Source of the DNA: CAYMCJ01 sp964388985
GTDB lineage: Bacteria; Patescibacteriota; Patescibacteriia; Patescibacteriales; CAYMCJ01
DNA length: 20,207 nt
Assembly (NCBI GenBank): GCA_964388985.1
Contig: CAYMCJ010000021.1
Span: 1 to 20,207 of the forward strand
Reading direction: 5' to 3'
Under the pieces are notes generated by a model. That model was not told where the DNA came from, did no database searches, and saw only the letters and a program-made list of their open reading frames with translations. Positions 7,597-13,210 of the stretch are shown here, one piece after another; within the stretch, counting starts at the first letter, position 1, and every line of letters starts with the position of its first letter. The translations under genes and the position numbers were made by a program.

Positions 7597-8427
7597 ATGA
7601 TAGGGGTATTTGATTCTGGCTTGGGGGGCCTTACTATTTTAAAAGAATTTTTAAAGGTTCTACCACAATATGATTATGTGTATTTGGGCGATAACGCCCG
7701 TACGCCCTATGGAAACAAGTCGCAGGAGTTGATATATAATTATACCAAAGAAGCAGTTAATTTTTTATTTAGAAAAGGCTGCCAGCTTGTTATTATTGCC
7801 TGTAATACTGCTTCAGCCAAAGCTTTGAAAAAAATTCAGCAGGAATGGTTAAAGAAGCATTATCCCAGCCGGCGGGTTCTGGGCGTAATAATACCGGCGG
7901 TTGAGGAAGTGTCGGAAATAATAAAATTTGCGTCCAAAGCAAATTGTATCGGAGTTATTGGCACTAGGTCGACAATTGAATCGGGTGTTTATAATAAGGA
8001 ACTTAGTAAGCATTGTAAGAATTTTAAAATTTACGAACAAGCTTGTCCGTTGTTGGTGCCGTTAATTGAAGAGGGTTGGATAAAAAAGCGGGAGACACGC
8101 ATGATTTTAAAAAATTATTTACGTCCATTAAAACAAAAAAAAGTAAATATATTAATTTTAGGCTGCACGCATTATCCAATTTTATTAAAACCAATCAAAG
8201 AGATAATGGGTCGGCAGTGCCGGGTATTAAATCCGCCTGAGTTTATCGCCAGAAAACTAGAGGATTATTTAAAGCGTCATTCTGAAATTAAAAGAAATAT
8301 TTCTAAAAATAAAAAAGTGGTATATTATACAACCGATAAGGCGGAAAGATTTAAATTAATGGGAGAAAAATTTCTAAAAAGAAATATAAAGAAGGTCAAA
8401 AAAATTAATTTATCTTTTATTGATTAG
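7597..8427 (+). CDS. murI: Glutamate racemase
   Basis: Interconverts L- and D-glutamate without a cofactor, supplying D-Glu for peptidoglycan. The 276 residues match the family. The substrate-binding FDSGLGG (Asp6, Ser7) and YLGD/RTPYG motifs are near the N-terminus. The two catalytic cysteines are Cys69 (IACNTASA) and Cys190 (LGCTHYP), with NPPE further on. No Shine-Dalgarno is visible; a GC-rich hairpin ends 10 nt before the ATG. It supports, with the penicillin-binding protein, an organism that builds its own wall. Confidence 0.96.
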   Translation: MIGVFDSGLGGLTILKEFLKVLPQYDYVYLGDNARTPYGNKSQELIYNYTKEAVNFLFRKGCQLVIIACNTASAKALKKIQQEWLKKHYPSRRVLGVIIPAVEEVSEIIKFASKANCIGVIGTRSTIESGVYNKELSKHCKNFKIYEQACPLLVPLIEEGWIKKRETRMILKNYLRPLKQKKVNILILGCTHYPILLKPIKEIMGRQCRVLNPPEFIARKLEDYLKRHSEIKRNISKNKKVVYYTTDKAERFKLMGEKFLKRNIKKVKKINLSFID

Positions 8428-8495
8428 GAATAAAAATAAATATGTTTGAAACGGAACAGAAAATTAAAATAATTTAATAAAATTCTATATTATTT

Positions 8496-9077
8496 ATGAT
8501 AATTTCAATTAATGGTTTACCTGGAGCCGGGAAAAGCATGGTAGTTAAAAAAATTGCCCAAAAATTAAAATGGCGATGTTATAATATGGGCGAATTAAGA
8601 AGAAGAACAGCCAAAAAAAAGGGACTAACTTTATCAGAATATAATAAATTAGGAGAAACAGACAGTTTAACTGATAAAGAGATTGATGAAATAGTAATTG
8701 AGCTTGGGAAAACAAACAAAAATATTATCATTGACAGCAGAACAGCTTGGCATTTTATTCCGAAATCGTTAAAAATTTTTCTCACAGTTGATGAAAAAAT
8801 TGGCGCTAAAAGAATTTTTAAAGAATTAGAAAATAAAGATAATCGCAATGAAGATGATAAGCTAATAACGCTTGGTCAAACTTTAAAAAGCATTAATTTT
8901 AGGTCAAAAAGTGATACAAAAAGATATAAAAAGTATTATAATATTGATGTTTTCAATAAAAAACATTATGATTTTATAGTTGATACTACAAAATTAAATA
9001 AGAAACAGGTTTTTGATAAAATATATAAATATATTCAATTACGACTAAAAACAAAGGATAACATTGACAGAAATTAA
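8496..9077 (+). CDS. Archaeal-type (type 2) cytidylate kinase
   Basis: P-loop nucleotide kinase, most likely phosphorylating CMP and dCMP. Walker A is GLPGAGKS (residues 7-14). The segment YNMGELRRRTAKKKGLTLSEYNKL resembles the GE-FRELAKE-G-SLEEF region of archaeal CMP kinases. IIIDSRTAWHFIP matches the family's EGRLAGW-like substrate strand, and DTKRYKKYYNIDVFNKKHYDFIVDTT closely follows its R-RYKE-YGID---YDLVI-TS pattern. The 193-residue length is near the usual 175-190. The reading is Lys-rich and AT-rich like its neighbours, so recent transfer is not indicated. The alternative is another AAA_18-type nucleoside monophosphate kinase such as adenylate kinase-like proteins. No Shine-Dalgarno is seen. 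Confidence 0.75.
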   Translation: MIISINGLPGAGKSMVVKKIAQKLKWRCYNMGELRRRTAKKKGLTLSEYNKLGETDSLTDKEIDEIVIELGKTNKNIIIDSRTAWHFIPKSLKIFLTVDEKIGAKRIFKELENKDNRNEDDKLITLGQTLKSINFRSKSDTKRYKKYYNIDVFNKKHYDFIVDTTKLNKKQVFDKIYKYIQLRLKTKDNIDRN

Positions 9078-9127
9078 TTTTTATTATAATATTAGACAAT
9101 AATTAAATTAATTAATTAATAATATTT

Positions 9128-9150
9128 CCCCGCTTCGGCGGTAATTTTTG
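9128..9150 (+). terminator. UUCG-capped hairpin with T-rich tail upstream of rplS
   Basis: CCGC (9130-9133), TTCG loop, GCGG (9138-9141), then TAATTTTTG. The cUUCGg tetraloop is exceptionally stable. It lies 50 nt after the kinase stop and 14 nt before the rplS ATG, so it could end the kinase transcript or act as a leader element for L19. Confidence 0.45.
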
Positions 9151-9155
9151 ATAAT

Positions 9156-9590
9156 ATGACAGAAGGTAATCTCTCAACCCTTCCTACCGAGGGGTCTGAC
9201 AAAAAAATAAAGAGCGATAATAAAAATAGAGACAAAAAGACAGAAAATAAAAATGAAGAAAAAATTTCCGAGGTTAAACCGGGAATGACAGTGCGGATTT
9301 ATCAAAAAATTAAAGAACTCAATATAAAAGGCGAGGAAAAAGAAAGGATTCAGTATTTTGAAGGTATTGTAATCGCCAAAAAGCATGGTCAAGAGAAAGG
9401 CGCGACCATAACCGTTAGAAAAGTTTCTGACGGTATTGGAGTTGAGAAAATTTTTCCCATAAATCTCCCCACTATTACAAAAATAGAGGTAAAAAAGCAG
9501 GTAAAAGCAAGGCGGGCTAAATTATATTTTTTAAAAAAGGGGTATAAGAAAAAATTAAAAGATTTGTCTTCATTAATAAGAAAAAAATAA
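9156..9590 (+). CDS. rplS: 50S ribosomal protein L19 with N-terminal extension
   Basis: Large-subunit protein at the interface with the small subunit. The L19 core starts near residue 40 (VKPGMTVRIYQKI) and contains ERIQYFEGIVIAKKHG, TVRKVSDGIGVEKIFPINLP and the RRAKLYFL signature before a basic C-terminus. Residues 1-39 are a low-complexity Lys/Asp/Glu/Asn tail absent from typical L19 (about 115 residues), giving 144 in total. I kept ATG at 9156 because no later in-frame start fits the core well; the extension could still be partly untranslated. No Shine-Dalgarno precedes it. A tRNA pair with its own promoter follows. Confidence 0.94.
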   Translation: MTEGNLSTLPTEGSDKKIKSDNKNRDKKTENKNEEKISEVKPGMTVRIYQKIKELNIKGEEKERIQYFEGIVIAKKHGQEKGATITVRKVSDGIGVEKIFPINLPTITKIEVKKQVKARRAKLYFLKKGYKKKLKDLSSLIRKK

Positions 9591-9607
9591 TTTAGTCTTA
9601 ATAAATT

Positions 9608-9636
9608 TTTACAGCGGAACGAGCCTGTTTTATTAT
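9608..9636 (+). promoter_or_regulatory. Promoter of the tRNA-Leu/tRNA-Val unit
   Basis: TTTACA (9608-9613), a 17-bp spacer, then TATTAT (9631-9636). The predicted start is about 14 nt before tRNA-Leu, a typical short tRNA leader. Confidence 0.55.
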
Positions 9637-9656
9637 AAATTATTAAAACGGCAAAA

Positions 9657-9743
9657 GCGGACGTGGTGGAACCGGTAGACACGCAAGCTTGAGGGGCTTG
9701 TGGCCGCAAGGCCGTGGAGGTTCAAGTCCTCTCGTCCGCACCA
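9657..9743 (+). tRNA. tRNA-Leu (GAG)
   Basis: The acceptor stem GCGGACG pairs with CGTCCGC. The anticodon arm CAAGC-TTGAGGG-GCTTG gives GAG. A long variable arm (GGCCGCAAGGCC) marks a class II tRNA, and the T-arm loop is TTCAAGT. Discriminator A is followed by an encoded CCA (9741-9743), unlike the other tRNAs here. Confidence 0.95.
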
Positions 9744-9749
9744 GAGACG

Positions 9750-9823
9750 GGACGCATAGCTCAGTTGGCTAGAGCACTTCGTTTACACCGAAGGGGCCCA
9801 AGGTTCAAGTCCTTGTGCGTCCA
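9750..9823 (+). tRNA. tRNA-Val (UAC)
   Basis: The acceptor GGACGCA pairs with TGCGTCC. The D-arm is GCTC...GAGC, and the anticodon arm CTTCG-TTTACAC-CGAAG gives TAC. The T-arm is CAAGG-TTCAAGT-CCTTG and the discriminator is A. CCA is not encoded (CAG follows). It lies 6 nt after tRNA-Leu and is probably co-transcribed. Confidence 0.95.
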
Positions 9824-9846
9824 CAGCTTGGTATAGATAAAGTAAG

Positions 9847-9875
9847 AAAACGAGGTTTGAAAAACCTCGTTTTTT
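9847..9875 (+). terminator. Intrinsic terminator after the tRNA pair
   Basis: CGAGGTTT (9851-9858) pairs with AAACCTCG (9862-9869), extended by four A-T pairs, with a 3-nt loop and six T. The T-run ends 17 nt before the tsaE ATG, so tsaE must rely on readthrough or a very short leader. Confidence 0.85.
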
Positions 9876-9891
9876 GTATTATGATATTAAC

Positions 9892-10320
9892 ATGAAACAA
9901 ATTACAACAACATCAGAAAAACAAACTTTTGCCTTTGCTAAGAAATTTGCTCAAAGCCTTAAGGGCGGAGAAGTTATTGGCTTAATTGGTGAGTTGGGTG
10001 CCGGCAAAACTGTTTTTACCAAAGGTTTGGCCAATGGTTTGGGGGTTAAAGGAGTTGTAAATAGCCCCACTTTTGTCTTAATGAAAATTTATAAAATTAA
10101 AAGTTTAAATCTGAAGGTTAAAAATTTATGCCATATTGACGTCTACAGAGTTAAAGACATCAAAGAGATGGCGTCAATAGGGGTGGAGGAATATTTTAAT
10201 CGTTCTGACACGGTTACGGTAATTGAATGGGCGGATAAAATAAAAAAAATCTTGCCTAAAAGGGCAAAATATGTTAAATTTATAAATAAGGGAGGAAATA
10301 GAAGATTAATTATTTTTTAA
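9892..10320 (+). CDS. tsaE: tRNA threonylcarbamoyladenosine biosynthesis protein TsaE
   Basis: ATPase that works with TsaB/TsaD to place the t6A modification at position 37 of ANN-decoding tRNAs. With ATG at 9892 it has 142 residues, the usual size. Walker A is GELGAGKT (33-40), followed by NSPTFVLMK (57-65), CHIDVYRV and the late EWADKI motif, all diagnostic. An in-frame TTG six codons upstream lies in the preceding terminator, so I preferred the ATG, which also aligns with the family. No Shine-Dalgarno is seen. A small unknown gene starts 10 bp after the stop and is probably co-transcribed. Confidence 0.95.
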   Translation: MKQITTTSEKQTFAFAKKFAQSLKGGEVIGLIGELGAGKTVFTKGLANGLGVKGVVNSPTFVLMKIYKIKSLNLKVKNLCHIDVYRVKDIKEMASIGVEEYFNRSDTVTVIEWADKIKKILPKRAKYVKFINKGGNRRLIIF

Positions 10321-10330
10321 CAAAAATTAT

Positions 10331-10678
10331 ATGGGATATGAAAATGCAACAGTAAGGTTTGATCAAAAGAAGAGGGCAGAATATAAGGCCTTTGAGAGAG
10401 ATGAAAGCCCGGGCTCGTTGGAAAAACGTATTCAGAGAGCCGTGGATAATGTGCCTAAAATTATTAAAGAAAACAGCACAACCCTTTTGGGCGTGGCCAA
10501 TAATTTAATCAGTAATTACAAATTGTCTTCCTGGCGCTTAATAAATATAGGAAAAGAAAATTATGAAGAACTGGAAAAATTGTGCGACCCTTGCGACCCG
10601 GCGGTTATAATCGCTTTGGTTCAATATTTTGAGGTTAATAGAAAAGAACTGGAAGCCATTGCCAAAAAATTACATTAA
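10331..10678 (+). CDS. Unknown small protein co-located with tsaE
   Basis: A 115-residue soluble-looking protein with no family I recognise. The N-terminal 45 residues are charged (RFDQKKRAEYKAFERDES). The centre holds a helix-rich stretch, and a Cys-containing loop CDPCDPAVII lies near residues 86-95 (Cys86 and Cys89 in CxxC spacing, possibly chance). It starts 10 bp after tsaE without a Shine-Dalgarno and ends at a bidirectional hairpin facing lspA. Coding is supported by its length, its tight spacing and the absence of competing frames. No function is claimed. Confidence 0.7.
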   Translation: MGYENATVRFDQKKRAEYKAFERDESPGSLEKRIQRAVDNVPKIIKENSTTLLGVANNLISNYKLSSWRLINIGKENYEELEKLCDPCDPAVIIALVQYFEVNRKELEAIAKKLH

Positions 10679-10716
10679 TTTGTTAATAGTAATTTAATAT
10701 AATAACAAAAGATAAT

Positions 10717-10750
10717 AAAAAATATTGGGCAAAATAGTTCAATATTTTTT
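10717..10750. terminator. Bidirectional terminator between convergent genes, overlapping the lspA stop
   Basis: AAAAAATATTG (10717-10727) and CAATATTTTTT (10740-10750) form an 11-bp stem with a 12-nt loop, with A/T runs giving a U-tract in either direction. The right arm overlaps the lspA stop codon and its last codons. Confidence 0.65.
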
Positions 10751-11215
10751 TGATTTAATAATTCCAAATAAAATTCCAATCACTCCCCCAACAATCATCA
10801 TATCAGCCAAGTTAAAAACCGTGAAATATTTTAAGTCAAAATAATCAATCACAAAGCCGAATTCAAGGCGGTCCAGCAAATTGCTTATAGCGCCGAAAAT
10901 AATAAATATTAAGTAGGTTGATTGTTTATAATTTTGCTTTTTTATTAAATAAATTAAGCTGTACAGCAGCCCGATTATAATCAAAATAATTATAAAATTT
11001 AAAATTAGGCCGTTAACAGGCAAGGAAAAGGCAATATTATAATTTTTAACAAATTTAAGATTTAAAAAATTTACAATTATTTTTTGAGGTGTGTCAAAAA
11101 AATTATTGATTGCTATAAATTTTAAAAATCTATCCAAGGAAGTTAAAAAAACGGCAATTATTATAAATATTGCCATTTTTTTTGATATTTTAAAATTATA
11201 TTGTTTCAAAGCCAT
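10739..11215 (-). CDS. lspA: Lipoprotein signal peptidase (signal peptidase II)
   Basis: Aspartyl protease in the cytoplasmic membrane that removes signal peptides from prolipoproteins after lipidation. The 158 residues fit the family. Four hydrophobic segments are visible (about 13-28, 68-91, 99-113, 132-152). Conserved motifs are NYNIAFSL (58-65), GAISNLLDR (108-116, where GN is usual in place of SN), VIDYFD with catalytic Asp124, and FNLADMM with catalytic Asp138. I chose ATG at 11215, 4 nt after the traR-type stop, over an upstream in-frame start that would overlap that gene. It ends in TGA. Its presence implies lipoproteins in this organism. Confidence 0.94.
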   Translation of the reverse strand: MALKQYNFKISKKMAIFIIIAVFLTSLDRFLKFIAINNFFDTPQKIIVNFLNLKFVKNYNIAFSLPVNGLILNFIIILIIIGLLYSLIYLIKKQNYKQSTYLIFIIFGAISNLLDRLEFGFVIDYFDLKYFTVFNLADMMIVGGVIGILFGIIKSKKY

Positions 11216-11219
11216 AAAA

Positions 11220-11630
11220 TTAGCTGTTCTGTAATTTAGTTTTACAGTCAACACAGGCACTGGCTACCGGTCTGGCCAACATTCTTTTTATACCAATTGG
11301 TTTCTTGCAATATTTGCATATGCCATATTTTCCTGTTTTTATTCTATTTAAAGCATTATCAATATCGCGCAAAGTGCTTTCCAATACCTTTTCAGTAGCC
11401 AGATTGGTTGAATATTCACTGATTTCCTGGGCGTTTTCATCTGTCTTATCTCCAAATTCGGGAAATTTAGCTTTGTGTTTATCTTTACTATGCTCATCTT
11501 TTTTTGTGAAATCATTCAAATCTTCTGAAATTTGTTTTTTTCTGGCCAGCAGTTCTTTTTTTATGTCCGCAATTATTTTTTTGCTTAATTTATCTTGAGC
11601 AATATTAGCTTGTTTTTTTTTGACTGCCAT
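11220..11630 (-). CDS. TraR/DksA-family zinc-finger protein
   Basis: A 136-residue protein with an N-terminal Lys-rich helix, a long coiled-coil region (about 20-100) and a C-terminal four-cysteine zinc finger: CKYC (Cys105, Cys108), then a 17-residue gap and CVDC (Cys126, Cys129). Family members insert the coiled coil into the RNA polymerase secondary channel and modulate promoter choice; acidic residues at the coil tip are represented here by GDKTDENAQE (60-69). True DksA or a general-stress TraR/YteA-like role cannot be separated by eye. It has a good promoter of its own and lies 4 nt before lspA, so the two genes form an operon. Confidence 0.9.
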   Translation of the reverse strand: MAVKKKQANIAQDKLSKKIIADIKKELLARKKQISEDLNDFTKKDEHSKDKHKAKFPEFGDKTDENAQEISEYSTNLATEKVLESTLRDIDNALNRIKTGKYGICKYCKKPIGIKRMLARPVASACVDCKTKLQNS

Positions 11631-11655
11631 ATTTTTATCAATTAATTATAATATC

Positions 11656-11684
11656 AGTATATAGCAAACCTTTGCATTTGGCAA
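11656..11684 (-). promoter_or_regulatory. Promoter of the traR/dksA-type gene and lspA
   Basis: On the minus strand: TTGCCA (11684-11679), a 17-bp spacer, then TATACT (11661-11656). The predicted start is about 20 nt before the ATG at 11630. Confidence 0.65.
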
Positions 11685-11768
11685 GATTAACATTGTATTT
11701 TAATAAATAAAATAATATTATTTATTTATAATTATAATAAAATGTGTTTTTTAAAGCAAAAATATAAA

Positions 11769-11797
11769 TTGACTAAAAAATAATTTTCTGCTATTAT
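11769..11797 (+). promoter_or_regulatory. Sigma-70-type promoter upstream of tRNA-Asp
   Basis: TTGACT (11769-11774), a 17-bp spacer, then TATTAT (11792-11797). The predicted +1 near 11804 coincides with the first base of a hairpin, and tRNA-Asp begins about 105 nt downstream. Confidence 0.6.
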
Positions 11798-11803
11798 TTT
11801 TAG

Positions 11804-11836
11804 AATAGTCAATAGAAATGACTATTTTTATTTTAT
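11804..11836 (+). terminator. Terminator-like hairpin at the predicted transcript 5' end
   Basis: AATAGTCA (11804-11811) and TGACTATT (11819-11826) form an 8-bp perfect stem with a 7-nt loop, followed by TTTATTTTAT. It starts at the predicted +1, so it could stabilise the RNA 5' end or terminate a tiny transcript. Confidence 0.45.
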
Positions 11837-11907
11837 AGTTGGAAATTATAGGCTAAATATACAAATTATAAAGTAAATTGGTTAGATAATATTAAGACAT
11901 AATTAAT

Positions 11908-11981
11908 GGAGCGGTAGTTCAGTTGGTTAGAACGCCTGCCTGTCACGCAGGAGGTCGCGGGTTCAAATCCCGTCCGTTCCG
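11908..11981 (+). tRNA. tRNA-Asp (GUC)
   Basis: The acceptor GGAGCGG pairs with CCGTTCC (one G-U). The anticodon arm CCTGC-CTGTCAC-GCAGG gives GTC. The T-arm is GCGGG-TTCAAAT-CCCGT and the discriminator is G, as expected for Asp. CCA is not encoded (CCC follows). Confidence 0.95.
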
Positions 11982-12143
11982 CCCTCGCTCTGCCGTAGTT
12001 TTGGCGAAATTTGGCCTTAAGAAGAAGCTATGGCGCGACGAATCAACCAGTAGGGCACATAGAGAGTGGGATAAATGTTTGTTGCTTGCGTTAAATGCAA
12101 AATAATAAATTTAATTTGTTTTAGAATTTTATATAATTATTTA

Positions 12144-12199
12144 CCCTTTCTTGGTTATGGTCATTTTAAAGCCATATCTCGGTTTGGGCACAAGCTATT
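12144..12199 (+). promoter_or_regulatory. Possible rpsO leader element
   Basis: A TATAAT (12132-12137) without a good -35 precedes about 56 nt of leader. TATGG (12156-12160) can pair with CCATA (12172-12176), with an interrupted outer helix. S15 represses its own mRNA through leader RNA in several bacteria, but the structures are not conserved, so this is only a candidate. Confidence 0.25.
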
Positions 12200-12571
12200 A
12201 TGTTAAACAAAAATACAAAGCAGAAATTAATTGAAAAATTCAGAATACATGAAAGCGATACCGGCTCTCCCCAGGTACAAATCGCAATTTTGACGGAGGA
12301 AATTAAGCAATTAACCGAGCACTTGAAGAAACACAAACATGATCATTCTTCACGCCGGGGCTTACTTAAAAAAGTCGGAGAAAGACGAAAATTATTGAAA
12401 TATCTTCAAAAAGAAGATGAAAAATCATTCCAGGAATTAGCTAAAAAACTTAAGTTGAAAATAGCCAAAAAGATGCAGGATGAGGAGAATGAAAGACAAC
12501 GGCTGGAACAGGAAGAGTTGGCCAGAAAAGAAGTAAAAGTTGAAGAGGATAAAGATGACCAGGGCGACTAG
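12200..12571 (+). CDS. rpsO: 30S ribosomal protein S15 with charged C-terminal extension
   Basis: Small-subunit protein that binds 16S rRNA early in assembly. Residues 1-89 are canonical: HESDTGSPQVQIAILTEEI, HKHDHSSRRGLLKKVGERRKLLKYL. A tail of about 34 residues rich in Glu, Lys and Arg (for example QRLEQEELARKEVK) follows, making 123 residues instead of about 89. There is no Shine-Dalgarno. It is followed by a NYN-domain gene and pnp in the same direction, extending the widespread rpsO-pnp pairing. Confidence 0.97.
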   Translation: MLNKNTKQKLIEKFRIHESDTGSPQVQIAILTEEIKQLTEHLKKHKHDHSSRRGLLKKVGERRKLLKYLQKEDEKSFQELAKKLKLKIAKKMQDEENERQRLEQEELARKEVKVEEDKDDQGD

Positions 12572-12628
12572 AGTGAGCAAGAAAAAATGGGATAACGCCA
12601 TAAAATTAATATATTATTTTATAATCAT

Positions 12629-13123
12629 ATGATTAAACATAAAGAGCAGAGGGTTGGTGTTTTGGTTGATGTGTCAAACATGTATCATTCTGCTAAAAAT
12701 TTGTATAATAAGAGAGTGGATTTTGAGGAAATATTAAAAGGGGCGGTTGAAGGCAGAAAATTAATTCGCGCCATCGCCTATGTTATTAAAACCGAGACAG
12801 AAGAAGAAATGCCGTTTTTTGAGGCATTGAGCCAGCAGGGGTTTGAAGTTAAAATGAAAGATTTGCAGATTTTTGCCGGTGGAGCCAAAAAGGCTGATTG
12901 GGACGTTGGCATAACGGTTGATGCCATGAAATTAGCCGATAAGCTTGATGTTATTATTTTAGTAACCGGAGACGGAGATTATTTGCCGTTAGTAAGTTAT
13001 TTACAGAATACTAAAGGATGTTTAGTGGAAATAATGGCTTTCAGGCAGACAGCTTCTTCAAAATTAGTGGGAGAGTCGGACGATTTTATTGATTTAAGCG
13101 AAAATAGAAAATTTTTACGATAG
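12629..13123 (+). CDS. NYN-domain protein (LabA/DUF88-like putative RNase)
   Basis: A 164-residue single-domain protein with the PIN-like NYN fold. The conserved acidic residues are visible: Asp14 in VLVDVSNMYH, Asp90/Asp92 and Asp98 in KADWDVGITVDAM, and Asp115/Asp117 in VTGDGDYLPLV. Together they form the metal-binding site expected of a single-strand RNA nuclease. The C-terminal segment GESDDFIDL is also usual in LabA-type proteins. It lies 57 bp after rpsO and 87 bp before pnp, suggesting a role in RNA processing or decay. That role is inferred from fold and neighbours; substrate unknown. No Shine-Dalgarno is visible. Confidence 0.9.
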   Translation: MIKHKEQRVGVLVDVSNMYHSAKNLYNKRVDFEEILKGAVEGRKLIRAIAYVIKTETEEEMPFFEALSQQGFEVKMKDLQIFAGGAKKADWDVGITVDAMKLADKLDVIILVTGDGDYLPLVSYLQNTKGCLVEIMAFRQTASSKLVGESDDFIDLSENRKFLR

Positions 13124-13138
13124 ATTAACTTAATTTAT

Positions 13139-13198
13139 TTGGTCATTAGATAAATAGCGCTGTGAGAATAACTCATAGTTCTGTAATCTAATGGCCAA
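13139..13198 (+). promoter_or_regulatory. Long stem-loop in the pnp leader
   Basis: TTGGTCATTAGAT (13139-13151) pairs with ATCTAATGGCCAA (13186-13198): 13 pairs with one G-U. A 34-nt apical region can form a smaller GAG/CTC hairpin. The stem ends 12 nt before the pnp ATG. In E. coli a leader stem cut by RNase III mediates PNPase autocontrol; similarity here is in position and length only. Confidence 0.6.
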
Positions 13199-13210
13199 GC
13201 AGAAAAAAAT

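Noticed and set aside
9804..9838. Separate tsaE promoter inside tRNA-Val and the spacer after it
   Set aside because: TATAGA at about 9832 has no -35 at acceptable spacing.
11923..12105. Small plus-strand open frame running through tRNA-Asp
   Set aside because: Its first half is the tRNA read as protein, a common artefact, and the rest has no recognisable content or start signal.
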